DNA of 64,000 nt from Asterias amurensis (Eukaryota > Echinodermata > Asteroidea > Forcipulatida > Asteriidae). Position numbers and translations under genes: made by a program. Location: contig NC_092652.1 in the NCBI RefSeq assembly GCF_032118995.1, positions 22,309,044-22,373,043 on the forward strand. The letters are read 5' to 3'. The notes below the pieces were generated by a model. That model did no database searches and had not been told where the DNA came from. It saw nothing but the letters and a program-made list of their open reading frames with translations. Below are positions 20,451 through 32,704 of this stretch, one piece after another (the stretch's first letter is position 1; each line of letters starts with the position of its first letter).

Positions 20451-21048
20451 AGGTGGGGGCCTACCTGTGATGGTATAGAGGTTGATAGTATAATATAAGA
20501 AAACACTTTTGGAGCGCCACTGCACGCCAGGGCTGTATATTCCCTATTACGGGATAATGTTATTGACCCAAAAAGCGCATTGATACGGTTAGTATACTGT
20601 TGTACGATGATATGAGAGACATTCACAGTCGATGGTGGCCAATAGCTTTGACCTCTGTACTGATGTCAATACTACGGGATGCTTCTGAGTAAGACCAGCT
20701 GCCTGAAATGGCATCAACACATTGATTGAAAAACAAAATCAAACCAGACCTCAATAAAACTTGCACAACTTACAGTGAATATGCTACCTTAAATGTCATG
20801 AATTTGTTTATTCTTACGAGTGGTGAAAACCTAAAGACCCAACAATGTGGGTTACATGCAAAACAGATGAAATGTGTTTGGCATGTACAATCTTTACAAT
20901 TCTTAGTACTTAAGTGTTAGATAAGATTTCGAATGGTCAAAAATTGTCAATGATATGAAATTTTAACATTATGACACTTTTTCAAGAAAATGTATCGCTC
21001 GGAAATCTAACGAGTTGCTTGTTAGTTATTTATGTATAGTTACTTTAA

Positions 21049-21329
21049 AGGCACTGGACACTATTGGAAATTACCGTTGATAGTTACGTAAAACATATTG
21101 TGAGAAGTGGCTCACTCTGAAGTAGCGTAGTTTTTGACAGAGAGGTAAGTTCTCACTCAAATAATAAAATACTTCAGCTGAAGCCTTTTTTGCATCTGAA
21201 AGCACACAACTGGTGACCAATTGAGCCAACATTTTCCACAGGTTTGTTATTGTATACGTGTGTTGAGATACACCAAGTAAGAATATGGCCTACTGGTATT
21301 TGACAATTCCCAACAGTGTCCAATGCCTC
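21049..21329. mobile_element. MITE family 1 in unit 1
   Basis: TTAA then AGGCACTGGACACTATTGG, ending AACAGTGTCCAATGCC. The unit 2 ortholog at 43481-43800 is longer; this copy has lost part of the left interior. Confidence 0.75.
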
Positions 21330-23032
21330 TAAAACAACGCAACAACCAAATTTAAATAACATGGTGTATAGATAGTATACTTTTGTTGAATATTTCTATA
21401 AGCAAGTGTGTTTGATACAAAGTAAACTTTAACAACGCACCAATAAACTAAGTTTCATTATTGTTGTACTTTGCATTAAATGACTTATCATTAATGACTT
21501 ATCATTATTATTAAGCAGCATTCAACAAGCTGTAAATCATTAACCATTCAATCTGTTATGACCTAATTGAAGTTTGACATGTAAACTGTTCAAAACAAAA
21601 GTTCAGATTGTTAAAGGAGGTGTGTTTCATGACATCAGCTTCACACAGAAAGCAATTTGAATGTTTCGTATACCACTTTACCACAGACCCCACCCCCTCA
21701 CCCCTAGAATAGTACATCACTAAAATAATGAATAGTTGACATAGGTACAACAACCTTCTGTATTTGGAATGTATCCCCATTAAAACCGATAGCATTTAGG
21801 CCTACATCACAAACTAACACATTATAATCCACTAATTATTGAGCATAATGAACATTATGAGCATTCATTGCTTACGTAGGCTACGTTTGTGTCACTAATA
21901 CAAAGCCATATTTCTGGTTACAATAGTGTTGTTAATCACAACCTCTGTGTATTGAGTTTTCCCTATTAAGGCCGACTATATTGTAGACCTGCTCACAAAC
22001 ATAATAATAATGCTTCTAAAGATAGTACACCACTGAATACTGACATAAATGAACATATTATGTATTCATTGCTTACGTAATGTTTTAACATTTAAGTCAC
22101 CAACACAAAGAAATTATTCTGGTTACTTTATTGTGTTGGTATATATAAAATAGTATTGTAAATCATATTATGCATTTATGCAATAAGTAAAACAATGGAC
22201 ATCATAAAGGAACAATAAAAGTTTTATATAATTATATATTGAGAACAAAGAAGATACACGGCCCTGCACGGGGCACTTAGTTACACACAGTATAATCTTT
22301 AAGAAAGGTTTATGTGAGGCAATCCGTTTTATACCGCCTTAAGAAAGTTGACATGTTTAGCCATGGAGGTAAGATTAGCTAACTTTAGTGCCGTGAAATA
22401 TAATGTTGTTGATAAGCAAACTGTTTTTTAGCCATCTTGTTTATCACCACCGGTAAAGATAATAATTATGACAATGTGACTAGGCTACAATAAAGTGATT
22501 AGTGATAAAGCATAAACTTATAACACGAAATGCGAAAACTTATTAGAAGTATTTTAAAAGCATTTACATGATTGTTAGTTACTTAAACAGTAGTAAGCCA
22601 CGTACGATACTATTCTCAACAAACTAATCTAAGACCAGTAACACATTATGATACGACAATTTGGTTACAAGTTGACTAGTGAAATAATGAATTGTCAATA
22701 TCTGTCAATATTTGTCAATATCTGTCAATAATTCATGCCCATAACTATAGTTTTGTATTGAGAAACGCTTCAATTACAACACCATGTATGTCCGTCGTTA
22801 GGCAGTACATTAAATGTAGTTAAATAAAGGTTAACTTTGTGATCTAAAGTCTCTGAAAGATTAGCATGGTGTTCCGTAAACATGGCGTTCCGATATTACT
22901 ACCTGAACACCTCACATGATCTTAACAATATCACTAATTTTACACCTTAATTCGTGCTCTTATATTAGCAAAAATAAAACCAGAGGGGGTTGATGCCGAG
23001 CGAATTATACATCATCACGAGTTTACACTTAA
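21330..23032. other. Non-coding sequence downstream of the large gene, unit 1
   Basis: AT-rich, collinear with about 43801-45097 and 45484-45830 in unit 2. It includes short direct repeats such as ATGACTTATCATTA and ATATCTGTCAATA. No exon, RNA gene or strong ORF was found on either strand. Confidence 0.5.
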
Positions 23033-23408
23033 AGGAGCATTACAGAATTGGTTTTGCTAGCAAACAAATTGCTGGCAGTGTAAGCACTTTTTGTGATCCA
23101 CCATATACATAAACTGACAAACATGTAGAAGTTCGAGATCGATCGGTCATCTGGGTCACGAGAGAATAGTGAAAAACCGATTACAAATTTAGCATTGCAT
23201 CGATGCCAAAACAAAAATGAATAAAACGCTCACTGAGCGATAAACTCCAAACGCGAAATTAGATTATTTATTTTTCATAAAATATTAAATTTCAGACAGA
23301 AATATTTCAAGGGATGTTTTCTGCTATTATCATTATTAGACTGTGTAAGTTTTATGTAAATCTGTGGACTTCACGATTTTTGTTTCTAACGAATTCTGTA
23401 ACGTTCCT
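23033..23408. mobile_element. MITE family 2 (TTAA-flanked, 376 bp)
   Basis: TTAA at 23029-23032 and 23409-23412. The ends AGGAGCATTACAGAATTGG and CGAATTCTGTAACGTTCC are inverted. It is a better-preserved sibling of 3088-3414. At this site unit 2 instead has a minisatellite plus half of a family 1 MITE. Confidence 0.8.
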
Positions 23409-23412
23409 TTAA

Positions 23413-24500
23413 AGTCGTATAATCATGAATTAATATGAATATATTTATGTAACCCTTCTTACGAGTTTTGTGTAAAGCGACAGTACATGGGCATGTTCCC
23501 CTCCGACGGTGCATTTGATTGTATAATGAATGTAGGTGGTAAGATCTTTTGAAGTAGAATATAATGATTCACATAAATATCCCTTGAAAATATGTTTAAA
23601 ATTTTTTATGTATAATGTTAAGACAGAACACGGTCCACTGGTTTGTACATCAACCGAAGTTTTGACTCCACAAAATGGCAGACCGTATGTTCCGCTGGTT
23701 GTACTTTCATAAGTAGATCTTTGTGTTTGAGTGTATGCACCTACATACTCTTAATACAAAATATAAGGAGTGATTACAAACAACAACATTTTTGAGGTTT
23801 TGAAAATAAATCACTTAAAGCGTTAGAGGTTTCAGCTAATATTTTAAAAATGTGGTAGGTTATCAGGAGAGTCGGTAAATCTACGTAAATTTCAAACAAG
23901 AAAATCCATGATAATGGAAACCTAACAACCGTTTAATATTTGGGTGGAAACAACCAGTGAACAAAATCAAGTTGGATAAATCATGCCATGCCAGAACCGA
24001 GAAAAAAATATACATAAAGTCATCTAGTGGGCCATAAATATTCCGATAGATCAAAATTACCATAGCTACAGTTTTGCCATGAAGACTATTTGCGGAAACT
24101 AGGACATCAGAATTTTAGTTTTATGTTGGTTCTATCACAAACACGCTATATGACATCAGGTATCTTTGCCTCTGTCACAAAATAAGAAAAGACAGAAAAA
24201 AGATGCAAAACAACAAAGTTTAAGACGGCACTTCAAACGCAGTCTAAACACATAGTTTCGATTATTGCATCGTTTTGTAAACACCAATGAAACACAGCCA
24301 TACCGGTCAAATGTCATCCATACTACAACAAACAACATTGGTCCCTCTATATCATTGTTCTCACGGAAAAGGCCTAGCCTGACCATATAATGTCACACTT
24401 CGAGGCTCGTGAATAACGCCAGAAGAGAATGGCCTCAAGCCTAGGTCAATCCCCTTCCGTCTTGACCTTTTCTAAAAAAGAAGGTACGCAGACGACCGAA
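23413..24500. other. 3' flank of the large gene, unit 1
   Basis: Collinear with about 46218-47240 in unit 2. Short ORFs on the - strand (23881-24063, 24156-24386) are not conserved as ORFs in unit 2, which argues against coding. It ends with the CCAAT-bearing repeat near 24512. Confidence 0.5.
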
Positions 24501-24667
24501 AGTGCAGCTAGCAAACATCACCTCGGACCAATCAAAACACAGATATAGAAACTACGTCACTGCACGGTATCCAATGAAATCACTGGTTCTGAAAAGCAAG
24601 CACCTCTCTTTATCCTTGCGGGTAAAGACAGTCTGCTGTGAGGTGTGTGTCTGGTGTGTGTATTTTA

Positions 24668-27600
24668 CTAAAACAAAGATGAGAACCGTGATCCCTTATT
24701 CTTCTTGCCTCCGCCTGTTATGTTGGGCTCGAATTGTTCGAACGGATCATAATTTGCATCCTTCACTTTCCCAATGATATCTGCCTCTTTTCGCACATAT
24801 TCTAAGCCATGGACTCGGTCTTGCCAGCCAGGCTTACCAGATTGTCTCTCAGATTCAATCAGAATATCAACGTATTCTACCGTCCATAGAGGGTTTGGAT
24901 TCAGTGCAATCTCTTCCAAACGTGTGACGCTTTTATGCACTTCGGCTATTAACGCAAACACGACCTTTCGGACCTTTACCAAACTTTCCTGGTGTTTTTT
25001 TATGACTTGCTGAACCGTCAATTTCTTTCCAGATGCATCTTTGAATCTCGCCTCAATCTCTTTGTACGTCTTCTCTTCTTCGTCTTCGTAGAATTCGAAC
25101 TTGTACTGCTGATTGAAATGCACATCCCATTCGCACTTCCCCGGGCACGCAGTACAGACCCCATCTCTCATGGCTGAACAACGGACTTTCTTTGCATCGT
25201 TTGCGATACGACAAGGATAATGGCAAGTGAAGTGGCATTTGCTGCAGTTGGTTATGTAGTTTCCAGTTATATCTACTTTTCTACACTTGGGAACCTTCAC
25301 CTTGACCTTGAAATCTTTATTTGCTGTGATTTGCGCTTCATTTTCTACCAGGATTTGTAGCTCCTTTCTGAGAGATTTGTATTTGCAGTTTCCTGCCATG
25401 ATCTGAGGCTGAAGACCTTGGATTGCAGTCTCAAAACGCTTTCTCTCCTCCAACACTTCCTTCGTAAGGAAGAGACTTCGCGCTTCAAGAGTCCGCACAT
25501 TTCCAAAGAATGCATTCAAACTTGTGGATCCCATGTCCCAGAACAATGTATCAAACTTTCCATCATCCTTTCCATTAGACGTTTTATGGCCACCCTGGAA
25601 ATATGGTTGTCTCACTTCAGCAAAGAGGGCCGAATTATTGAACTTAAACAATTTCCCTCTGATGGGGATTTTTGCTTCTTTCAGTGCAGCCATAACAGGT
25701 GGGTATTTTTGGTCTGCAAATGTTGCAAGTACAATGATGTTGCCGGCAATGTCCTTGCCAAACACCGACAAAATGGAATCGAAAACATACTGCTGTGTTT
25801 GCGTTAAACGCACAATCGCAGCCTGGACAACAAACCCAATAGCATCAATGTGATCGATCCCGTGAGACTCTGCATCTAAGAAAAACTGACGGATCTGGTC
25901 AAAGATTTCCTTATCTCTTTGAATGCCACGAGTATCACCGAAACCCGGTGTGTCGATGATGGTCAGATCGTAAGGCAAATGAAGGTTTTCGTCCATCAGG
26001 GTATACGATGTGAGAACCTGGGTCTGGCTATGAACTTGTGATGATCCGTTTCCTTCACCGACATCAACCATTTTAAACCGGTACTTATCATGCCACTCTA
26101 CTTCCAAGATGTTATTGACCATCGCGTTGATCAGGGTGCTCTTTCCTGAACCTGTGACGCCAACAACCATGATCACTTTGTGCTCTCTTTCTATCTTAGA
26201 TCCTTCACCAAAGCTGTAACTACGACTCTGGGACTTCTCACACACCTTCCTAAGAGGCAACTTCAAGATGGTCGGTTTTCCGGTATTCGGGTCACCAGGT
26301 TGAAGTATTATTGACGATTTAATGATATATTCCTTGATGAGTTTACGGGTCGTACACTCCACCTTGCTTACTTCACCTGCCCCCGCGTTCCCACAAAAGC
26401 CCAAAACTTTGATGTTGTAGCGCGTTTCAGATTTGACTCCTCTAATAACAAACTTGCAGGAAGAATCGTCTGTCTTCATTCTTACTACCCCGGGGTCGTC
26501 ATCGCTGCTGTATTCAACCTTGAAGTGCTTCACTTCAGCACCACCGACAGTAGGCTTTGTCCACTTGATTTCGATCTGTGATGTTGACACCTGCTGGGCT
26601 CTTAAACCACTTGGTGGACCAGCAGGAAGCGTAGTGAAAGGAACACTAATGGGACTATGTATCATCTCGGGTTTCTTACACTTCTTCACGCTGCAAACTA
26701 GCGTCACCCTTGCCACGTAGTTAGTATTTGGATCTAAATCGGAGATCAAAAAAGGGCTGGCTTCAATGATACCTTTCTCCTTCTGCAGATTGTCCTTCCA
26801 CCCACCGTCTTCAGATTTTGTAGACTGCTTGCGATTGACCACTTTGCGGTATTGTATGAAGTAGTCAACTATCTCTACACCATGTCCTACAGTGTTAGAA
26901 TCTGTCCAGGTGATAACAACGCTAGTTGATTTGACATCACTAATTGCAGGTTTTCCTGGTTGGCTTGCTGGACAAGTTGTACAATGATCGCTAGTGGTAC
27001 TAGGTGGACTCTTGATGCCCGACTCGTACAAGGCAACTACCTGAAATGTGTAAGTAGTATTTGCCTCCAGATTCTTAATTCTGAACTCTTTCTTGGACGA
27101 GTTAATATCGATTTCTTTGGTCAAGTTTCCCGCTTCCATCAACTGTATGACGTAGCTTTCAACGATTTCATCCTTCCCCATCTTCCCAGGCTGTCGCCAT
27201 TCCAGCAGGACACTGGAAGCAGTCACGTTTCGGAACTCAGGTTTCTCAGGCGATTTCGCCGACAGTGTAGTTGCCACAGCACTTCGCTCACTCGCTGGGC
27301 CCAGACCTGCCGAGCATATGGCACTAACTTGGAACCGTATGGACTGGTTTGGTTCTAGGTTGTCAATCATGACTTGGGTTTCCAGGCTCTTTGTTTGTAT
27401 CTCTTGAGGGTCACTTGTTTGATCATTCTGACCACGAAATACCTTGTACTTGACAACGTATCTTTGAACGTTCGACATACCATACTTCGGTTCAGTCCAT
27501 GTCAGATTTATCGAATATTGATCGATGACGTCACACTGGGGCTTCAAAGGCTGACTTGGTGGTTGGAAGTCCTCTTGAGTCAACTCGCCTTGCTCAAATA

Positions 27601-29091
27601 GATTCACTATTCCGCCGATTCTAGTACCACGTTTCCCTTCTGCAGATCCGGAGGGGTCGTGTTCAAATCCGGTCTCAATGAACTTGGTGCAGTCTTCTTG
27701 TTTATTGCTCTCAAAGAAATCAGCAAATAGTCTTGCCTTGAGCCTCATCTCTTTCATGAAGGACGTATCGTCATACCATTGGCTATCTTCGTAAGAACCA
27801 CGTTTTTTCTTTGCGCTGTACTCGGACAGCGCCCTCAGGTAACCTTCCTCTTTCCCTTTCAGTTGGAAAGTAAAGCAAACCACGTTCTCGATGCCCGGGT
27901 CAATAAGAATATCGTCCAATTTCTCACGAGAATTCACGATGTCTACGTCTGGGAGAAACTTGACGTAATGTCGGACAACACTCAACTCTTTGCGCTTACT
28001 CAGTACCCAAGCATCGAGTGACGTCAGATTGAATGGTGACGAATCAACATCCCGGAACATGTCCTTGATGCGCCCCTCGCCATCACTTCCACTCCATATC
28101 AGGAGCAATACGTGTGCTAGCTGTTTCTTGTAACTTGATTTGTACTCCGTCAGTAGCTTTATGAAGAACTCAAACTTCTCTTTTAACCGGGGGAAATTCG
28201 TGGACAACGTGTCGTTCGCCATCTCACGGATTCTCGTCAAACAATCATCTATACCTTCAAGGAAAGTCTGAGCCTGTGCAGGTAGACTGTCACTTACAGC
28301 GCAACAAACCCGAGCAGATCTAAGATCTATCTTGCCTATTGGATATAAAAATACCTTAATCGGAATGGCTTTCGCCTCAGACATTTCGGCCAAGGATGAC
28401 AGAAATTGAACAACACCTTCAACATCTGCCGGGTTGCGCTCAAGGGGCAAGTCACTATAAACCTTCCACCAAACGTGTTGGTCCCAACCGGCAGGAATAT
28501 CGTCCTCTTCTTTGACATGGGCTGCAAGTTTGTCCACTAGGTCAGTTAGGACTTTTGCAGCATCTTCCTTTTCGTCACCCCCACAGTAATCAAACACGAT
28601 AAAGGTGTTCGACCCATACAAAATTGACTTAACAACATGAGTGGCATAACCATATCGTGCTAACAGATCAGGGATTTTGCTTTTCAGATTGGATTCTAGT
28701 GCTTCCTGTGTCAAACATTCAAGTTTATTGATTGTGTTGACATGCAGAGTGAGTCGACAGCGACTGTCTAAGGGCTGTCGATCATGCAGATACTCTGCAG
28801 CCGCCTCGGCCTTAACTAATCCCCCTAGTACACCTGCCTTAAGGGAAGCATCAAGACCTAAAGCCATTGATTTGTCATCGAACGAATTTGACCGAATTAC
28901 AGTGAGATTTAATCCCTTCTGTTCCACTACTTTCAGTTGATCTCCTATGGTTTCTTTGTTAATGAATATGATACTAGTGGTAATAGCCTCATCACTACGG
29001 ACGTCGTACAATGTGCCTAGGCGCAATGGTCTACCCAGAGTTGGTATCTCCAGTGTGTCTGAGAGGGATTCCTCCATGATGGTACAGCAGC
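24668..29091 (-). CDS. SNTX-type MACPF-like / FN3 / P-loop GTPase protein, copy 1, main exon
   Basis: Giant chimeric protein; numbering from the Met at 29077, 1469 residues in this exon. Residues 10 to about 230 match the stonustoxin-type perforin-like (MACPF/CDC-fold) N-terminus: EIPTLGRPLRLGTLYDVRSD, then DASLKAGVLGGLVKAEAAA. A helical segment (about 270-370) and a thioredoxin-like segment (about 380-440) follow, as in SNTX proteins. Four fibronectin type III domains span about 510-912. A GTPase has G1 GVTGSGKST (973-981), DTPGFGD (1042-1048) and a G4-like TFAD (1119-1122). A Cys/His cluster lies at 1278-1315. The exon starts after TGCGTGCAG at 29092, downstream of a pyrimidine-rich tract. 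The longer ORF starting at 29197 begins at a SINE end, and its apparent membrane segment is that pyrimidine tract read through. Likely an intracellular membrane-acting GTPase fusion; function inferred. Confidence 0.85.
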
Positions 29092-29194
29092 CTGCACGCA
29101 ATAGAGTCAATATCAAAACAGAGAAAACACCAATAAGTTCCACTCTTGTAGATGGAAATTTGCATTGGGGATTAATAATTTTGGTTGTACCCAA

Positions 29195-29345
29195 CATAAT
29201 ACACCGATATGTGTAAGCACTGTATACTCAGTACAGTACCGAGCTCTGTGGAAAATAATCACAGGCATAATACTCGGGTGGGATTCGAACCCAAGACCTT
29301 TGCAATTTGAGAGCATTGTCTTTCCAGCTAGACTAGACCCGTGAA
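29195..29345 (-). mobile_element. tRNA-derived SINE in the intron before the main exon, unit 1
   Basis: The - strand reads a head with GGTCTAGTCTAGCTGG and B-box GGTTCGAATCCCACC, then a body ending CACATATCGGTGTATTATG. The ATG of the overlong ORF (29197) sits at the SINE's end. The copy in unit 2 is 51919-52069. Confidence 0.75.
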
Positions 29346-29447
29346 CCTTTGACACAGAGCTGGGGAAAGTACTACAGTGCTAACACACATCCGTGTATGG
29401 GTACAAACACAATTAACGCATAGGTGCAAATGGCCATCAAGTCACTG

Positions 29448-29500
29448 TAATACAATGCAATACAATACAATACAATACAACACTATACAATATAATACAA
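29448..29500. repeat. (ATACA)n microsatellite, unit 1
   Basis: Imperfect pentanucleotide run of AATAC/ATACA units, about ten copies. The same run is at about 52172-52224 in unit 2. Confidence 0.8.
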
Positions 29501-30165
29501 AGGGCATGTGTATACCGCTATGTCGTTCAGATCACATTGTAAATATAATACAAATAGCGTCATCGTTACGACATGATACATTTTTGAAGTAGTGTTTTAA
29601 ATTGAGTACAACAAATTCAAGTTTTACTGACTGCCACGCTGATCACTGACAGAATGATGGACTGTAACAAACAACCATTTAATAATCATTGTACAACGCA
29701 AAAACAGTGTTGGGTGTTTTGTCAACGAATGTGAGGTTGCTCAATTTGTTTGAAACAAGTCCTGAGCTTAATTTCATACGGCTGCACACATTAGCTACAA
29801 GCAAAAAGAAAATGCTTAACTGCAAAAAAATGTTGTTAAAACTTACACTATGAGTGTAAACATCACATGAATATACACAAGAAAGAATAAACATTAACAC
29901 CATATGGCGTTAAAATAACACCAATGCAAATGGCTAAGCAGACATTAGTGTTATTTTAACACCCTGTTGCGATTCTTTCTTGGTATCTATGTGACAACAT
30001 CCATGGTGTCAATTTGAACAACCCGTCTACCAGAAAAGCGTTACCAGCTAAATATTTTACCATTTTGACTGATGTCCTGAACATTTTGGCAAAGCAGAAA
30101 TTTTGTGTAAAGCAACATGTTATGCCTAAGCAGCTCTATGAAATTGGGTCCTCGTATTGGGTACC
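29501..30165. other. Intronic sequence, unit 1
   Basis: Contains an inverted pair GTTAAAATAACACCAATG / CATTAGTGTTATTTTAAC at about 29908-29960, which may be the ends of a tiny element. The palindromic MITE found in unit 2 at 52619-53000 is absent here, leaving a single intact TTAA. No exon seen. Confidence 0.5.
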
Positions 30166-30853
30166 GGTCAACTCGGTCCCAAGTCAACTCGGTCCCAGTC
30201 AACTCGGTCCCAGTCAAGTCGATCCCAAGTCAACTCGGTCCCAAGTTAACTCGGTCCCAAGGCAACTCGGACCCAAGTCAACTCAGTCCCAAGTCAACTC
30301 GGTCCCAAGTCAACTCGGTCCCAAATTAACTCGGTCCCAAGTCAACTCGGTCCCAAGTCAACTCGGTCCTAAGTCAGCTCGGTCCCAAGTCAACTCGGTC
30401 CTTCGGCCAACCTTAATCATTACAGTACATAAAATAATTTTAAAAACATTAAGTCAATGTTTTTTAAGTTATTTTATTGTACTGTTTAGATATTATTTAT
30501 AATTATATTACGTGATAATATTTATTATGAACGTGTAAGTTTACTTATTTTTTGTTTTCAACCACCCTTATTGGGTTTTTAAAATTGTTTTATTGGTAGG
30601 CCCATGCCATGGAGTTTGATTTTGTTTTATGTGCATAATGTAGGTAAAGTTTTGTATATTATTATTATTTTTAACCAAACATTAATTTCCTCATGTTTGA
30701 GTTCTCAAAGTGAAAGAGTTGCACACTCATCTCGTTTCACGTACAAAGTCAAAGGAAAGAACATAGTTTTGTTTTCAATTCTTCAAAGAACTTTGAATCA
30801 GTCAACCATACGAGTTGACTGGGACCGAGTTGACTTGGGACCGAGTTGACTCA
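30166..30853. mobile_element. Element with minisatellite ends (CAACTCGGTCCCAAGT units), unit 1
   Basis: The left end is an array of about 15 units of 14-16 bp (AAGTCAACTCGGTCCC with variants) at 30166-30406. The right end at about 30811-30853 carries the same unit inverted two to three times (GTTGACTTGGGACCGA). The AT-rich interior of about 400 bp has no ORF. Inverted arrays at both ends suggest a non-autonomous transposon whose terminal repeats are tandemly repeated. Confidence 0.6.
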
Positions 30854-31029
30854 TAAGCCTTGTTTTTGGCAAAGTCTACACCTTCATTAGTCGTTTGCGA
30901 AACCTTTTAACGCAAAAACAACCAGTGTGGGTCTAAACAATGCCGACGTCAAAAAAAGAAAAAAAAAAAAAAAAAAAAAAACATTTTTAGCCATCAAAAT
31001 TTAGCAAAATTTAGAATTTTCGAACTCAC

Positions 31030-31093
31030 CAGTGAGCTCTTTCAAAAGCTCCTTAGTCAGATGATCCGTGTAGTTGATCAGATCTTTCTGGAA
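31030..31093 (-). CDS. Upstream coding exon c of the large gene, copy 1
   Basis: - strand acceptor TTTCCTATAG and donor CTCACTG/GTGAGT bound 64 nt encoding FQKDLINYTDHLTKELLKEL plus Thr and one base (phase 1). Joined to the main exon at 29091 the frame continues through GCCTI into the Met at 29077 with no stop. The unit 2 copy (54093-54156) keeps the splice sites, with one Asp to Asn change. Confidence 0.7.
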
Positions 31094-31707
31094 CTATAGG
31101 AAAGAAGAATCACGTAGTTTACCTTTGGAGTCTAGAGTAAGGAACATATCTATCCCACCCACCCGTTGCAATTTCAAACTAAATGATAACGATTTCTTTT
31201 GGGCTGGTCCGATTTTATTGGTATATTTATAAACTATTTACAGCCTTTTCTGTCTTAAGTTATTTTAAGGAAACATAAACAGTCTAATGAAGAACGATGT
31301 TCAACCACTTCTATGAACAGACACTGATATAAGGGGCAACCTGTAGTTTTATAACGGTGGTACAATTAATATATTTCCCATATATTTTTACTGTTCCTTT
31401 TATTTTGTAGAGACACACGTTGCGGCTATTTTATTCAATTGTAGTTTAATCGAAGTCCTTTTCGACAGTCACAACACAAGCTTTGACGTACTTCCGCCTA
31501 TCAAAGCCCGTGTGCAGACATGGAACGCAAAATGCCAGCATTTTGGGTCATTCCTTTGTTTACATTTTGACTGCAGTTGGCGATTTGTGAGTCAAAAGTG
31601 TACATTTTAAATTAGGACATAAATTGATTTTTTTTTTTTTTTTTTTTTCCTGAAGTTTAATATGCAAAATGTTGAAATTGCTTTCTGTGGAATTACGTAA
31701 CACTTAC

Positions 31708-31789
31708 CGGCGCGGCAGGTTCAAACACTTGACATGTCTGTGTCTGTGATTTGATTCGATATTTAGGCCATCCAAATCTAGACACAAAT
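31708..31789 (-). CDS. Upstream coding exon b of the large gene, copy 1
   Basis: - strand acceptor TCTCATTTACAG and donor CGCCG/GTAAGT bound 82 nt, entered in phase 2 and left in phase 0, encoding FVSRFGWPKYRIKSQTQTCQ and seven further residues (VFEPAAP). The frame joins exon c directly. In unit 2 (54763-54844) the one difference I see is synonymous (GTG/GTT, Val). I do not recognise the domain. Confidence 0.7.
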
Positions 31790-31849
31790 CTGTAAATGAG
31801 AAGGATAAGATCCTGAAAAAAAACCTGTTAGGTGAGGGTAAACCATTAA

Positions 31850-32197
31850 AGGCAGTGGACACTATTGGTAATTACTCAAAATAACTATTAGCATAAAACC
31901 TTACTTGTTAACGAGTAATGGGGAGCTGTTGATGGTATAAAACATTGTGAGAAACGACTCCCGCTGAATTTTTGAGAAAGAAGTGATTTTCCACGAATTT
32001 GATTTCGAGACCTCAGATTTAGAACTTGAGGTCTCGAAATCAAGCATCTGGAGCACACAACTTCGTGTGACAAGGGTGTATTTTCTCTCATTATTATATC
32101 GCAACTACGACGACCGATTGTGCTCAAATTTTCACAGGTTTGTTCTTTTATACATAAGTTGAGATACAGCAATTACCAAAATTAGTGTCCAGTGTCT
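31850..32197. mobile_element. MITE family 1 in unit 1 (intronic)
   Basis: TTAA at 31846-31849 and 32198-32201, with AGGCAGTGGACACTATTGG at the left and AGTGTCCAGTGTC at the right. Its right TTAA abuts the next element. The ortholog is 54904-55252. Confidence 0.85.
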
Positions 32198-32201
32198 TTA
32201 A

Positions 32202-32378
32202 GGCCGAGTCACACTGCAGCGGTAACGAAAACGATAACGATCACGACGCAAAGAGAACGTATTCTATTGGTTGAATTGCTCCACGCAGAATACGCCCACG
32301 CTCGTTCAACCAATCGAGGGTGTGCATTGTTAACATTATTGTTTTCGTTCTCGTTATTGAGGCATGTGTGACCGGTCC
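32202..32378. mobile_element. MITE family 6 (GGCCGAGTCACAC ends), unit 1
   Basis: GGCCGAGTCACACTGCAGCG at the left and GTGTGACCGGTCC at the right, with inverted internal AACGAAAACGATAACGA / CGTTCTCGTTATTGA segments. The ortholog is at about 55257-55433. Confidence 0.6.
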
Positions 32379-32704
32379 TTTTACCCGGTTTATCGAGTAC
32401 CGGAGAGTTTCATTATCCCGTATCCCGCAGCGAGGGGTTTTGTAGAGTAACACTTCCAATTCCTGTATTGAGATGAAACTACGTTTCTATTAACGCCATA
32501 TGCACATTTTCCCACTTGGGGGATTTTTCAAAAAGGGAAAGGAAGCAAAAATTCCATTTTTGTTATTTACAATAAAGCCGTTATGCACACCTCCCGCATT
32601 GGAGAATTATTTTTAAAAAGCGTTGCAGCGTAGCCTACTATTCCAGCCAGGAATTGGTAGTGTTACAGTACAAAACCGCTCGCTGCACGTAGTCTCTTAC
32701 TCAA

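Noticed and set aside
24774..28940. Many + strand ORFs antisense to the large gene (and the same in unit 2)
   Set aside because: They are shadows of the opposite coding strand, without splice sites, domains or promoters of their own.
29078..29197. First 40 codons of the long ORF of the large gene, with an apparent signal anchor
   Set aside because: The stretch is a SINE edge plus a pyrimidine-rich tract ending in TGCAG. SNTX-type proteins start close to the IPTLGRP motif, and upstream exons join here in phase. Kept as an alternative only.
30166..30406. CRISPR-like regular repeats
   Set aside because: Units are directly adjacent without unique spacers and the genome is animal; it is a minisatellite.
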